DNA of 64,000 bases from Eurosta solidaginis (lineage: Eukaryota; Arthropoda; Insecta; Diptera; Tephritidae): positions 175,482,083 to 175,546,082 of the forward strand of contig NC_090323.1 of assembly GCF_040869045.1 (NCBI RefSeq), written 5' to 3'. This document shows positions 1-11,630 of this stretch, one piece after another. The first letter of the stretch is position 1. Each line of letters starts with the position of its first letter. The notes under the pieces are model-generated. The model saw only the letters and a list, made by a program, of their open reading frames with translations. It did not search any database and was not told the DNA's origin. The position numbers and the translations under genes were made by a program.

Positions 1-334
1 AAAGCTTGCCCTCTAAGAAGATTCAGAGGAAAAGCAAAGCCGCCATGGTGGAGCAATGAGCTGAGTCTTCTAAGAAGACAGGTAAAAGAAATGTTTAAGC
101 TCGCAAAGACCGCGGAAAGCGAAGCGTGTCGGGACGAGTACAGGGATCTACTGAGGATCTACAAGCGCGAAATTACCAGGGCGAAGAGAAACTCATGGAA
201 AAGTTTCTGTACGGACATAGAGTGCTCCAGCGAAACAGCACGGTTGAAAAAAGTCGTAGCAAAGGGAAACAGTCCAGGGACTAATAAGGAAAGAGAACGG
301 GGAATGGTCACGTAATAGTGAGGAATCCCTTGAG

Positions 335-1312
335 GTGCTTCTCGATACACATTTCTTATCGGGAGACGGTTTAGAGGAGCCAGCAGACATCACTCACACT
401 TCGATCACGGAGCTAGTAGTGCCGGGCTTGGTGACCGATACCAAGATCGAGTGGACAGTGAAGACGTTTTCTAAGTTTAAATCGCCGGGCCCAGATGGTA
501 TATTCCCGGCCATGCTACAAGTCTCAAGTAGGGCGGTCGTGGAATGGCTTAAAATAATATTCGATGGGTGCATACGACTGAATCATGTACCGCACTCTTG
601 GAGAACTGCTCGTGTAGCTTTTCTACCAAAGGCGGGGAAGATCGGTCACATGTATTCCAAAGACTATAGACCCATTAGCTTAACATCATTTCTGCTCAAA
701 ACCTTTGAGAGGCTGATAGATGTGTACATAAAGTCCAACGTGGATGAAAAGCTGCTCTCCACAACACAGCATGCGTACACCAAAGGCAAGTCGGTAGACA
801 CCGCATTGCATAGGGTGGTAATAAGCATAGAGAAATCCCTGGAATATAAGGAGTATGCTCTAGGAGTCTTCTTGGACATTGCCGGGGCTTTCAATAATGT
901 TGCAAAATGGGCGATTATGGATGGTCTTAATTACATTAAAGTACATCCTGCCTTAATCAGATGGATCGGCTGCATGCTAAATTGCAGAAAGATTACATCA
1001 CAATGGGGATTGTACGAGGCCACGAAATCAGTGGACAGGGGCACGCCGCAGGGAGGGATGCTATCACCTCTGCTGTGGACGCTGGTCATCAACCAACTGC
1101 TCAGGCAATTCGATGAGGGACCCGTAAAACTTACGGCTTACGCAGATGACGTTGCTATTGTCATAAGTGGAAAGTGCCTTCCAACGATTAGTTCTTTGAT
1201 GGATCGGGCGCTTCGCGATATTCATACCGGGGCATCTAATGTCGGGTTGAAAGTCAATGCGGAGAAGACGGATATGTTCTTGTTTACAAAGAGGTACAAG
1301 GTCCCAAATTAG
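335..1312 (+). pseudogene. Reverse transcriptase domain of LINE-1x
   Basis: The 325-residue frame carries the RT blocks in order: SPGPDG (about residue 50), DYRPISLTS (about 110), VFLDIAGAF with the first catalytic Asp (about 179), GTPQGGMLSPLLW (about 236) and AYADDVAI with the catalytic Asp pair (about 269). The enzyme would copy LINE RNA at a nicked chromosomal target. The frame is not a complete gene: the upstream linker is in another frame, the endonuclease lies outside the window, and translation stops before the thumb. The first Met at 335 is not a real start, because homologous protein continues upstream. Confidence 0.85.
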
Positions 1313-1417
1313 ACCAGGCCTAAGTTAGGAGGGGTGACCTTACAGGAAAAACCTTGCACAAAATATTTATGAATCATCCTAGACAGTAAGCTGTCATGGA
1401 AGCTACAGGCTGCCGGA

Positions 1418-2168
1418 TTACTGTAGCGTTTTCCAAGCGGAAATATTAGCCGTAACCAAAGCAGTAGAAACTCTGGAAGAGAATAGCTTAAGCTGCAACC
1501 GTGTTAACTTTTATATTGACAGTCAAGCAGCAATTAAGGCAATAATCTCGCATAGCACAGCATCTAAATGCGTGTTAGAGTGTAAGCAGTCTCTGGAGAG
1601 AATCGGGACAGGGAGAAGCATACATCTATATTGGGTCCCAGGGCATATGGGAATAGATGGGAATGAAAAAGCGGACTAACTAGCTAAAAAGGGCGCATCC
1701 CTTGAAGCTTGCTCCGTAGATGTCCCAATTAGATTGGGCGAGATTAAGTGAAGGCGAGAGGTGCACATGATCGACCAAGCGGGAAAGGCGTGGGTTCAAG
1801 CGCGGGGCTGTAAAGTGTCGAAGATTATGTGTAGGTCTTACAACCTTAGACTAACACAGTTGCTCCTATCATTAAAAAGAGAGGACTGTAGACTCATGAC
1901 GGGTATTCTGACTGGACACTGCCTTCTGGCGTCACATGCCTTTAAACTAGGCTTGGTCAGTGATAGCAGATGTAGGAAGTGCGGGTTGGAGGAGGAAACG
2001 ATCGACCACGTTCTGTGCTCGTGCCCTGCACGTGCCAGGCTAAGACTCCAGCTATTAGGAGTGATACAGCTGTCAGATCTAGAAGCAGCAAGTGGCTTAA
2101 GTCCTAGGAAGCTTCTAGTATTTGCCAAGAGGACGGAGTTATTTTATAACATAGGTCCTGGTTTTTGA
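1418..2168 (+). pseudogene. RNase H and C-terminal Cys-rich region of LINE-1x
   Basis: Reading from 1418, the frame shows RNase H residues in context: VFQAEILAV (catalytic Glu), NFYIDSQAAIKA (catalytic Asp) and LYWVPGHMGIDGNEKAD (final acidic motif). In-frame stops follow the final Asp and recur near 1749. From 1761 the open frame ends in a zinc-knuckle-like CRKC...HVLCSC motif (about residues 72-88), usual for RNase H-bearing LINEs. RNase H would remove the RNA strand during second-strand synthesis. The stops make this a relic. Confidence 0.8.
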
Positions 2169-2276
2169 TAGGGTTTTTCAGCTTGGTCGTTAAAACAAAC
2201 TTCTGGTAACACTACGGATTCAATCAGTCTATGTGAGGTCCTCATGGACCGGCCAGTTCAACCTACCTACCCACTT

Positions 2277-3039
2277 GTTGAATAGTATGTATCAAGGAAG
2301 AAGGGCTTCGGGTCAATCTGTATTGAAGTAGAACTGCCAGGAAATATTTTTCCTGCTGATGCTACGAACTGCGTTTCACTTAATATTTTTCCTGGACCAT
2401 ATACAAAAGAATTTTTCAGCTGTTCCTAAAAATTTCCCTACGCTTGCTGCGTAACACACTAAGTACCAGCATATGCACATATGTACATATGTATGTATGT
2501 AGGACCTATAGTTAATTAAAAAGAAAGATGCCTTTTTAAACAAAATGAGAATAAAGGATCGTGGCAATAAGCAACAGGCAGCAAGCAACAGCTGCCACAT
2601 GCCTATTATTATTCAAGTTTACAAAGAATTGAAAAGAGTCCTGCAGGATCAAACATCAGCTGTGTTAACACGCAGCTGCTTGTGGGCACACTTCAATGCG
2701 TTTTGCGTACCTATTCCATACATAGGTACTAATTTAAGGATACCTAAAAAAAATAAGAAAATAATGCCCGCTGCGTGCATCTGCTAACGTGTACACACCT
2801 TTTGACTTATACGCATCGAATTTAGTAAACTTAATATATTTTTAGCTCGAGCCCAAATGCTGAAGACAAATTCTTCTTCGTCTAAGCTCAGAGATGGTAC
2901 GTTGGGCATTAGGGACTTTGGTCATACCGACGAGGTGCAACTTTTAATAGCTTGTGGTGTTTGCTTCCGCTGCTTGGACGGCTTTCAGCCTCTTTACAAG
3001 CAAATAATGCGGATATTAATGCAACGTTTTGATGCAGAT
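2277..3039. other. Unassigned AT-rich interval
   Basis: It holds a short ACATATGTATGTATGT palindromic microsatellite near 2480-2500. I see no protein motif or recognisable repeat; the short open frames here lack any family signature. Confidence 0.5.
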
Positions 3040-3404
3040 GCGGCCACCGTGGTGTGATGGTAGCGTGCTCCGCCTACCACACCGTATGCCCTGGGTTCGA
3101 ACCCCGGGCAAAGCAAGATCAAAATTTTAGAAATAAGGTTTTTAAATTAGAAGAAAATTTTTCTAAGCCCCTCGGCAGTGTTTGGCAAGCGCTCCGGGTG
3201 TATTTCTGCCATGAAAAGCTCTCAGTGAAAACTCATCTGCCTTGCAGATGCCGTTCGGAGTCGGCATAAAACATGTAGGTCCCGTCCGGCCAATTTGTAG
3301 GGAAAATCAAGAGGAGCACGACGCAAATTGGAAGAGAAGCTCGGCCTTAGATCTCTGCGGAGGTTATCGCGCCTTACATTTATTTTTTTTATTTTTATTT
3401 TGAT
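3040..3404 (+). mobile_element. tRNA-derived SINE
   Basis: A tRNA-like head (about 3042-3110) contains an A box TGGTGTGATGG (3050-3060) and a B box GGTTCGAACCC (3094-3104) at near-tRNA spacing, the internal RNA polymerase III promoter. A roughly 250-bp non-tRNA body follows, with a small perfect hairpin CATCTGC-CTT-GCAGATG (3234-3250), and it ends in a T/A-rich tail after 3380. A body and tail after the tRNA-like part, rather than a short T run, mark it as a SINE and not a working tRNA gene. It needs a LINE in trans; which one is unknown. Confidence 0.8.
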
Positions 3405-3539
3405 GGAGACCTTGAGATTTTCTCCATAGATTGCTCTTTCTACATGACTTAGATAATAGGCCAAATATTGCCTGATTACCCACCAATAAAAAGTATGCAG
3501 TGACACTCAAGCGCAATGTGGTTATTGCGGTATTCAAGG

Positions 3540-4035
3540 CATCTGTGGAAAAACCAATATAATCATAGCCTATTCCAGGCCAAATCCAGTGAAGAATTGC
3601 TACTTTGGACTAGGTACGCAATTAAAAGGTAAAGTCGTCGCGGCAAATCATGGTCTACAAGTCACATATCGTACCCGCCCTACTACATGGTGTAGAAGCA
3701 TGGACCATGACAACATCAGATGAAGCAGCTTTGGGAGCGTTCGAGAGAAAATTTCTTCGAAAAAGTTACGGATATCTACGCGTTGACGACGGCGAGTACT
3801 GAGGAAGATTTAACTATGAGCTCTACAAGCTTTGCGCAGACACCAACATAGGCCAGCGAATTAAAACGAAACAGCTGTTGGCTAGACCATGTTATGCGAA
3901 TGAAAGATAACGCTCCGGCTAAGAAACTATTTTTATCGGAACCCGCCTATGGAAGCAGAGGAGGAGGGCGTCCCCCATTCCGCTGGAAGGACGAGGTGGA
4001 AAGCGATTTAAACCGTTTAAACTGTTGAGTGCCAT
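3540..4035 (+). mobile_element. RTE-like LINE, 3' coding remnant
   Basis: Frames read across stops give LLHGVEAWTMTTSDEAALGAFERK, then NYELYKLC, LDHVMRMKDNAPAKK and GGGRPPFRWKDEVESDL. This C-terminal signature, with AWTMT...FERK followed by GRPP-RW-D, follows the RT of RTE-like non-LTR elements. Stops and shifts interrupt it throughout, for example TGA at about 3799. The 3' end lies near AAACCGTTTAAAC (about 4015-4025). A second copy of the same region, on the other strand, is split around 24473-26417. Confidence 0.65.
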
Positions 4036-4920
4036 GTAGGTAAGTAAATAATTCCAAGCCAAGTATGGCGAAGACTGTCGTGTTCGTCATTAAGGACATC
4101 AGTGCTTCGCTTATACTTGCAAGGTGATCAAGTGCCTCCTATAGTTCTGAAAGACTTTCGAAAATGCTTCGTCGAATCAGTGCCGAGATTTTATCTTTAA
4201 ATATACACAAGCATTTCCTCGATTAATTCTGCTACGATAGTGGATTATGACGTCTATGCTGTTACCTGACTAGCTCACACCCAGAATGATAACCGACATT
4301 CTGGACCAGTTTTGAATGGGGCATTCAGTGCCAAGCAAATAAAGCAAATCTGCTTTTGCCTTTAGTCGAATATTGTTGGGGACTGCCTCTATGTCTCATG
4401 TCTAGGAACGCCGTCTGGATAGATCTTTTGTCCCCAAACTGTTTCCCGCACTTTATGTAGTGCACATTCGGTGGAGCGGCTTTTGAGATAAATTTAGTGA
4501 GCTGTTGGCAACTTCAAAGTATCCAACCTTCGGGGAACGAGGAACGTCGAGTGAAGTCTTGACGCTTTTCATGATCCCTTTTGTTAACTGTTTGAGTAAC
4601 GACCGAAAGGCGATCTCTCTTGTAATCACAAGAAAAACGGAGGACCAACTGGCATCATCTGTTCCGTCTGGCTTTTGTTAGAAATTAATATCGTGTTCTT
4701 GGTGAAGTCTTGATGTTGAAGAGAGATCAAAGAAAGCTCTAGTAGCGTATTATAACTACAAAAGGAACTTCGAATAAAACTGGGGACTGTCGCCGTATAT
4801 CAACCATGGTTAGTCTGTCTAATACAGTTATTCTTATACGGCAGTTGTTGACTTCCAAGTACAGAACGTAAGGGACTAATTGTAGTAGGGCGGAACTGGC
4901 TTGGGCGGAGGAGGGCTTCG
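4036..4920. other. Unassigned interval
   Basis: Mixed-composition sequence without any motif I can place. It may hold older LINE sequence, given its neighbours on both sides, but no conserved block is readable. Confidence 0.4.
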
Positions 4921-5620
4921 ACATTGGTTAGGAGAGAAGGGAAACTGGAGCTGTAGCTGGGATGTATTTGAAATATCTGGAAGTTAATCAGTCCTACTTC
5001 TAAGTCCTTGCAGTGTCTTCCAGTTGGAGGTCTTTCTTTGCCATGGGTGTACTGGTCAAGAACAGTACTGTTTCACGTAGGAATGTTACGATCTTTGTTG
5101 ACAGCCAGACTGCTCCAAGGGCTTTATAGTAAAACTTGACAAGAAATGAATATTTCTCGGAAATGTACATCCTCACTGACCTTCAAATGACAACTCAATA
5201 TCTCCATTTATTGAGTCTACGTGCACAGCAATATTGAAGGGAATGAATTCGCTAACGGGATGGCGAGAAAATACTATGATATGGATATAACTGAGACGGA
5301 CATCGCCGTACAACCACCACTAGGCTATATCGAGGAGTACACTACTAGGACAACGAACTTGCTGTGGACGAATAGAGATGATTGTGGGGTTTCATGGTTC
5401 TTATGTTTCATATTTGGATATGAAAGAAACGAGTCGGCAGTTAGAGTACTTAAGGGCATCATCGTAGTTCGCTGAGCTATTGAACCGCTGGTTCAACGAG
5501 CGCGCGTAGCAATGAGCTCCCTCTGCAGAAGTTGTCAGTATAAGGAGGAAGAGGAGTCATTTGTGCTTTACTCAGAAGAGCTTATTGCTATACACGCTGT
5601 CTCAACCTAACCCATTTATC
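4921..5620 (+). pseudogene. Decayed RNase H and Cys-rich end of an I/LOA-type LINE
   Basis: Across several frames one can read NVTIFVDSQTAPRAL (about 5083-5128, RNase H catalytic Asp block), HSNIEGNEFANGMARK (about 5224-5270, the block normally reading GNE-AD) and CRSCQYKEEEESF (about 5521-5560, start of a Cys-rich C-terminal knuckle). Order and spacing match an RNase H LINE end. The sequence differs from LINE-1x, so this is another family. It is heavily mutated and non-functional. Confidence 0.6.
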
Positions 5621-6028
5621 GAGAAATCCGGAAAGTTTGTGTAAAGGAATTAATGATTAAATATGGCTAAGTGCTAGGTAACAGCATTCACAGTTATATT
5701 CCATTACATTAAATGAAACTTTTTAAAATTTTAATCTTTATATGTATGTGTGTATGTAACGCATAGTTACCATTCACTTAAAGATTTTTACCACATTCGC
5801 GTTTGCTTCCAACGATAAATAAATTATAAGTAAAACGAATAAAACTTTAAATAATTGTTTATGCCAATCTTTTTTTTTTAAATACGTACTTAAGTCAGTT
5901 TGAAATACATACATATGTATGTATGTGCATAAATGTATCCATATCTCTATCCATTAAGGTGGTGCTTATTTTTATCGAATTGAAGATTTTTTTACTTTCT
6001 CATCCCGAAAATGGTAATACCAGGGCAA
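5621..6028. other. AT-rich interval
   Basis: Holds ACATACATATGTATGTATGT (5909-5928) and T runs. No gene or element is recognised. Confidence 0.5.
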
Positions 6029-7544
6029 AACAAGTAAGGAAGTCTAAATTCGGGTGAAACCGAACATTACATACCCAGCTGAAAACTTGAAATGCTGTTG
6101 GTGTTTGTTTTGTGTGCTTAATATTGTTACAAGGCTGCGCAACAATACATACAAATATGGTTCTATTCTGAATAAATTTTCGTTTAAAAGAAGCAAAAAG
6201 GATACAGATGCTAACACCAATGATCTTGAGCGCGTAATAATTATGTGGATTTCCCTACTCTTTATTTTAAAATAAAGATATGACAGAACAATAAACATAA
6301 ACACACAAGTGCCATTGTACTAAAAGCGTTATTACAAAAACAAAAAGGGCAGAGTTATTAACGAAATTTTCCAACTTTTACTAGAAATAGCTTATTACCT
6401 GAATCTACACACTTTTACAAAATCTTTTATATAAAAGAAGGCAATTTTACCGATTTAGTCCATTTTTACTGAAAATATTTCCTGTTAAAAGGCATAATGC
6501 ATTGTAAGAAAGGGCAGTGCCACGTCCATTTTTCAAGATTTGAATTTTTTCCCATTTCTTGTTATAATGGCACAAAATACGATTGGTACAAAACTATTTT
6601 TCGCTAAGATTTAACTTATTATTTTCGTCTACGACCCTTTTAAAAATCATTTATATAAAAGTGGGCGTGGTCCTTAACCAATCTTATCCATGTTTACTAG
6701 GTATATTTCCTGCTATAAGGAAAATATGTGTACCCAATTTTGTTACGATATTTAAATTTTTCTTCGAGTTATGGCTCCCGAAACATTGAAAATTGCTTAG
6801 ACAATAAAGGGACGGTGCCACACCCATTTTCAAAAATTTTAGTGTTTTCCAATTTAATGTTATAGTTCCATTTAGAAAGTAAAATTCTATTTATACAAAG
6901 CTCTTTTTCGCTAAGATATAGCTTATTATTTTCGTCTACGACCCTTTTAAAAATCTTTTATATAAAAGTGTGCGTGGTCCTTAACCGATTTTGTTAATTT
7001 TTCTTCAAAACATTCCTTATAGTAAAGGCAACCTCTCTGCCGAATACGGTTACGATAGGTTTAACAACTTTTGATTTATGATTAATAATATTTGTAAAAT
7101 TGATTTTATCATAAGTGGGCGGTGCCACGCCCATTTAAATTTTTTTTTCCAAATTTTTATCAAGCGTCTCATCAGTCCACACGTAAATTTCAACATTATA
7201 GGTGTATTATTTACTAAATAATCAGGGTTTTTGTATTTTCCAAAATGTTATATATATAAAAAGTGAGCGTGGTTATCATCCGATTTCGCTCATTCTCAAT
7301 ACCAATCTATTCTGGGTCCAGGTGAGCTCGTGTACCAAATTTGGTGAAGATATCTCAATATTTACTCAAGTTATCGTGTTAACGGACAGACGGCGGACAT
7401 GGCTCAATCAAACTTTTTTTCGATACTGATGATTTTGATATATGGAAGTCTATATCTATCTCGATTCCTTTATACCTGTACAGCCAACCGTTATCCAATC
7501 AAAGTTATAATACCCTTTGCATAAGTACAGCTGGGTATAAAAAT
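6029..7544 (+). repeat. Repeat A, copy 1
   Basis: An AT-rich interspersed repeat begins near AACAAGTAAGGAAGTC and ends in GGGTATAAAAA. Inside, a module of about 310 bp recurs (about 6597 and 6907, with a diverged third near 6370), each containing TCTACGACCCTTTTAAAAAT, a GTGGGCGTGGTCC block and GGTGCCAC-CCCATTT. Near the 3' end is a GACGGAC-type run (7384-7393). The outer ends form an inverted pair, TACCCAGCTG and CAGCTGGGTA. No coding capacity is seen and the class is unknown. Other copies lie at 15017, 32647 and 47337. Confidence 0.75.
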
Positions 7545-8275
7545 ATCCCACACACGGACAATTAAGAGGTGTAGCACAGGTTGAAATTCCTCTATGGAGA
7601 CTCAAGAATGAAAATACATTTTTTTTCAATCAGTACCAACATTTATATGTATGCGATATCGCCAACTATGTATAGTGTTGGGTATTAGAAAACTAAAAGT
7701 TCTTTAAATTTTTTGAGTCTCCTTAGAGAAATCTAAACTTTGATCCCTGAGCGACATACCTTAGTTGTCTCTAATCGCGGTCATATGTGTGTGTGATATT
7801 TTTGGCTTTGGTATGTATAGCCGTTTAAATGGGTGAGGCAGAGAAAAATCGAAAATTTGATTTATAAGAACAACCCTAATATACATATGGATTTGCAAAG
7901 AATATTTTCTCAGTTTTGATTCGGCATGTGATGAAGTCATGATCAACTTCACAGTAAACACTTTGCAATGCAAAAAAAATTAGCATGCATGAGTTTCAAC
8001 TTTTTGTAATTGAGTTGAAAAAAGCACAAGAGTCTCACTTCAACAAGATATGAAAAATTTCTGAGCAAATATGAATTAAATATTGTTTCATCTTTTTTGG
8101 GAATGGCGATAGATCATCGACAAAAAAGCTCGGCAGGAGCTTGAAGGTGCCTATCAGAACATATTTTCCAGACAAATGCAAACAAGCAGGGAAAACAGAA
8201 TTTTATAAAAACAATGAAAATGCAAAAGTCTTTCACAAAAGAAATTCTAAATAAAGAAAAAACAAAAACGAATAA
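7545..8275. other. AT-rich interval
   Basis: No protein motif, tandem array or inverted end is evident. Confidence 0.5.
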
Positions 8276-8620
8276 TTTTAATACCTTTCAAGAATATGAA
8301 ATAGTATATTAAGCCAGTTTCGATTTTTGCAAATTGCTAGTACTCAAGGAAGAAGAGATAGAGCCACTAATATAAGCATGAAGAACTGAGTTGATTTAGA
8401 TTTGCCCGTCCTTCTGTTTGAAATTCAACTAGTCCCTCAATTTTTGAGATTTCTGGATGAAATTAGGTGGGTTTTTTTTTATATTCCGATTAATCATCAT
8501 CACATATCTCTCATACAACCGATTAAGAGGGTATTCGTAATTTCTTCCTCACTTAACAGTCAGCCAAAATTGTCAAAATCGGTCAACAAGAAGCAAAAGG
8601 AAAAATCTGGTTCGGCATTG
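8276..8620 (+). repeat. Repeat C, copy 1
   Basis: Starts with ATACCTTTCAAGAATATGAA and carries GAGTTGATTTAG, a degenerate CCGTC run, CTAGTCCCTCAATTTTTGAG (8430-8449), then an ACAACCGATT block. The same blocks in the same order occur at 21331-21990. No open frame or family signature is seen; it is an unclassified interspersed repeat. Confidence 0.6.
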
Positions 8621-8934
8621 AAGGAAAGCGAACCGAAGGCTTTTCGAAAAGTCATATCTGGGTTTGGACTTCTTTCAAATTTTTTTGGCCTGTGTTCACT
8701 ATAATCAGTATATTCTTCCAGTTTATTATCCCACATTGAGACTTGGGAAGTATGCTACTTATCAACTTGAGCTCTAATGTAGCTCAAGTTCAAATGTTTA
8801 TTGAGACAATATTCGGTTAAATCCGGTTAAATCCTAACTAAGGCTTCCTTACTTGATCTTTTTAATTTTTTCCGGTTATAAGAAATTTGTTTCATTATGA
8901 AATGAATTTGTTTATTGTATTGTTATTATATTTA
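8621..8934. other. Unassigned AT-rich interval
   Basis: Contains a near-palindrome AACTTGAGC...GCTCAAGTT (about 8764-8789) but nothing else recognisable. Confidence 0.4.
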
Positions 8935-10240
8935 GAGGCTGATACTTCTATATATTAAGTCCAACCTGGATGAAAAACTGCTCTCCACAACACAACATGC
9001 GTTCACCAAAGGCAAGTCGGTATACACGGCACTGCACAGCGTAGTGACGAGTCTTCTTGGACATTGCAGGGTCTTTCAACAATACCTTAAACGAGCGATC
9101 ATGGATGGTCTTAACTACATGAAAGTAGATGCATGTTAAATTGCAGAGAGATTACTTCACAATGGGGGTTGCATGAGGGCACGAAATCATTGGACAGGGG
9201 CACGCCTCTGCTGTGGACGCTGGTCATCAACCAACTACTCAGGCATTCGATGAGGGACCCGTCAAACTTACAGCGTACGCAATTGTCACAATTGGAAAGT
9301 GTCTTCCAACAATTAGTTCTTTGGTGGTTCGGGCGCTTCGGGATTTACATACCTGGGTATCTAATGTCGGTTTGATCGCCAACGCGAAGGTAGACTGATA
9401 TGGTCTTGTTTACTAAGAGGTACAATGTCTCAAATTGGACCAGGAATAAGCTAGGAGGGGTGACCCTGCATAAAATATCTTTGAATCATTATAGACAACA
9501 AGTTGTTTTGGAAGCTCACCGTGCAGGAAAGAGTGTAGAAAGCACTTTATGCTTGTAAAAATATTTACAGTGATTGTTAAGCCAATACTCTGCTTTGGAG
9601 TCTTTGTTAGGTGGACAGAAGATAGTTGTTAACAAATGAAACGAGGCTCAATGCCATTTAGAGCCACAATAGAGGTGGATGGTTGGCGCAAGGGTGTCCA
9701 AATATCGGACGAGGCGATACACGTATATACCGATGGTTCCGGAAATAAATAGATCCAACAAGCTGTCAGATCACTGTAGGGCTTTTCATGCAGATAGTAG
9801 CCGTAACCAAAGCAGTAGAAACACTGGAAGAACATAGCTTCCACTTGTACATTTACAGCCAAGCAGCAATTAGAGGAAGTAATCTTGCATAACACATCTT
9901 CTAAAAGTGTGTTCGAATGTAAGCAATCTCTGGAAAGAATCTGGATAGGGAGAACGTATACGTATATCTATATTGGGTCCAAGGGCATATGAGAATAGAT
10001 GGGTATGAAAAAGCGGATGAGCTAATTATAAAGGGCGCATTCCTTGAAGATTGCTCCGTAGACGTCCCAATTAGATTGGGCGAGATTAAGAGAGAGCAAG
10101 AGTTGCACATGATCGACCAAGCGGGTCTGTAAAGTTTCGTATATAATGTGTAGGTTTTACAACCTTAGACTAACAAAGTTATTGCTATCATTAGAAAGAG
10201 AGAACTGTAGACTAATGACGGGTATTCTGACTGAACACAG
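8935..10240 (+). mobile_element. LINE-1x copy 2, decayed and internally deleted
   Basis: It aligns by eye with copy 1: finger-palm region (8950-9120), HEGTKSLDRGTP (about 9170-9205), then thumb and RNase H pieces (9640-10030) and the start of the Cys-rich region (10100-10225). The catalytic Asp-Asp block is lost: the frame reads TAYAIVTIGK where copy 1 has TAYADDVAIVISGK. Sequence similarity stops near 10240, shortly before the mariner end at 10262. Numerous frameshifts make it inactive. Confidence 0.75.
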
Positions 10241-10350
10241 GTTCTTTTTTGGGTGAATGTACGAGGTGTGTTCAGAAAATAACGGGCATTTTTTAATTTC
10301 GCGGGTTTGGAGTGTCCAATTGTCAGTCTGCAATGAGTAAAACAGTGGCG

Positions 10351-10438
10351 GCATTATTGATCGCCTGGACCGAAAAAGGCTCGACAAGTGCAAATTTTCG
10401 TGGCTTTTGCACCACGATAATGCACCTGCTCACACTTC
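10351..10438 (+). pseudogene. mariner transposase, central fragment
   Basis: One frame reads LDRKRLDKCK then WLLHHDNAPAHTS, the block bearing the second catalytic Asp of a DD34D transposase. It is cut at HTS by the insertion starting at 10439 and continues exactly at 12766. With the C-terminal part, 34 residues separate this Asp from the Asp in MAPCDFF, as expected for mariner. Confidence 0.85.
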
Positions 10439-10826
10439 GGGAGTGCCCCTAAATCCCAAAAAAAAATCCCCTAACAGAATACTCAGGTAAAAAAAAAATC
10501 CCAAATACATAATCCCCAAATTAAAAATCCCATAACCAAAATCCCCAACACAAAATCCCTGCACTTTTTTTGGGGCTAAATCCCCAAACCTTTTTTGAGG
10601 AAATATCAAAAAACCTCGAACGCAGAAGCACAAAAATTTTAATTAAATCATAAAGTAAAGTTCTGACGCGTATAAACATAATTACGCATTTATATATATG
10701 TAAGTATGACTATAACCATAAAGTAAAATGAGGGGGAATAGCCTAACGGTACACGTTCTATTTGCATTGTGTTTTCATATCTTCTTTCTGTTTGCGAATT
10801 TGACAACAACTTCTTATGTACATCAG

Positions 10827-10882
10827 TGGCACAAAGGCTTTCGTCTTCAACTACCGTGAAAAAGTCGTCGGTTCAATGCCAG
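10827..10882 (+). other. tRNA-like A/B box pair inside the 2.3-kb element
   Basis: TGGCACAAAGG (about 10829) fits the A-box pattern TRGYNNARNNG and GGTTCAATGCC (about 10871) fits the B-box pattern, at a distance near that of a tRNA. The stems do not fold cleanly into a tRNA. It may be the head of an old SINE or a chance match. Confidence 0.3.
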
Positions 10883-11084
10883 ACCGCGGATTTAAATTTC
10901 ATATTATATTTATTTAATTTGGGTTTATAAATTTATTATTAAAAATACTGTAAAAAAATATTAAAAAATTTAAATGAAAAACCTAGATCTGGTTGTGAAC
11001 CGACGATGAGAAAATATCGCAAAATTAGCATAATATCATTAATATAGCTATTGAATAGAAGGAAACTACGAAAGCAAACTGCAA

Positions 11085-11630
11085 AAGTTCTCAAAATAAT
11101 TGAAATAAATAAAAGTTTAAAACAACTAAAAAAACACGCTTTTATAGCAAACCGAAGTAAAAAGTAGAAAATAAATTTCAATTAAAAAGAGTTTATATAA
11201 CAGTAGCAGAAGGTTAAACAATAGTTTATAGTTAATCACCTCAAAATAAAATTATAATAAAATTTAAGTTATTAACAGAATAATTTAATTCCCAGTAAAA
11301 AGCGTGGGGTGCTTGATATTGAATGTTACAATCATTCTATTGGCAACTATCTCAGAGGAAAGATATGAAATGTAGTCAAATGCACCCCACGCTTTTTACT
11401 CTGAATTAAATTATTCTGTTAATAACTTAAATTTTATTATAATTTTATTTTGAGGTGATTAACTATAAACGATTGTTTAACCTTCTACTATTGTTATATA
11501 AACTCTTTTTAATTGAATTTTATTTTCTATTTTTTAGTTCGGTTTGCTATAAAAGCGTGTTTTTTTTAGTTTTTTTTTTTAACTATTATTTATCTTTAAT
11601 TTTTTAGTTCAAATAATTTTAAAAGTTTTA
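11085..11630. repeat. Long palindrome (foldback) with 69-base loop
   Basis: Left arm about 11085-11312 and right arm 11382-11630 are inverted copies. They pair nearly base for base next to the loop (AAAAAGCGTGGGGTGC against GCACCCCACGCTTTTT) and remain similar, with small indels, outwards to about 11085/11630. The loop is 11313-11381. The structure would fold into a hairpin of more than 200 bp. The short open frames in the arms are shadows of AT-rich sequence. Confidence 0.85.

Larger units (their letters stand above)
1..2276 (+). mobile_element. LINE-1x copy 1: LOA-like non-LTR retrotransposon, 5' end beyond the window
   Basis: The copy runs from the endonuclease-RT linker (about 10-315), through RT (335-1312) and RNase H (1418-1680), to a cysteine-rich C-terminus (1761-2168) and a short 3' tail. 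An apurinic-type LINE that carries RNase H after RT fits the I/LOA group; LOA is my inference from the RT motifs. The frame shifts between the linker and RT near 290-330. RT ends at a TAG at 1310, and most of the thumb-connection region is missing around 1395-1405, so the copy is dead. The 3' end reads CAACCTACCTACC just after 2264. Related copies lie at 8935, 18041, 23943, 35608, 53780 and 56455. Confidence 0.85.

Noticed and set aside
3042..3110. Apparent tRNA gene
   Set aside because: The A and B boxes are good, but the sequence continues into a long non-tRNA body and A/T tail, and the anticodon arm does not form a convincing stem. A SINE explains it better.
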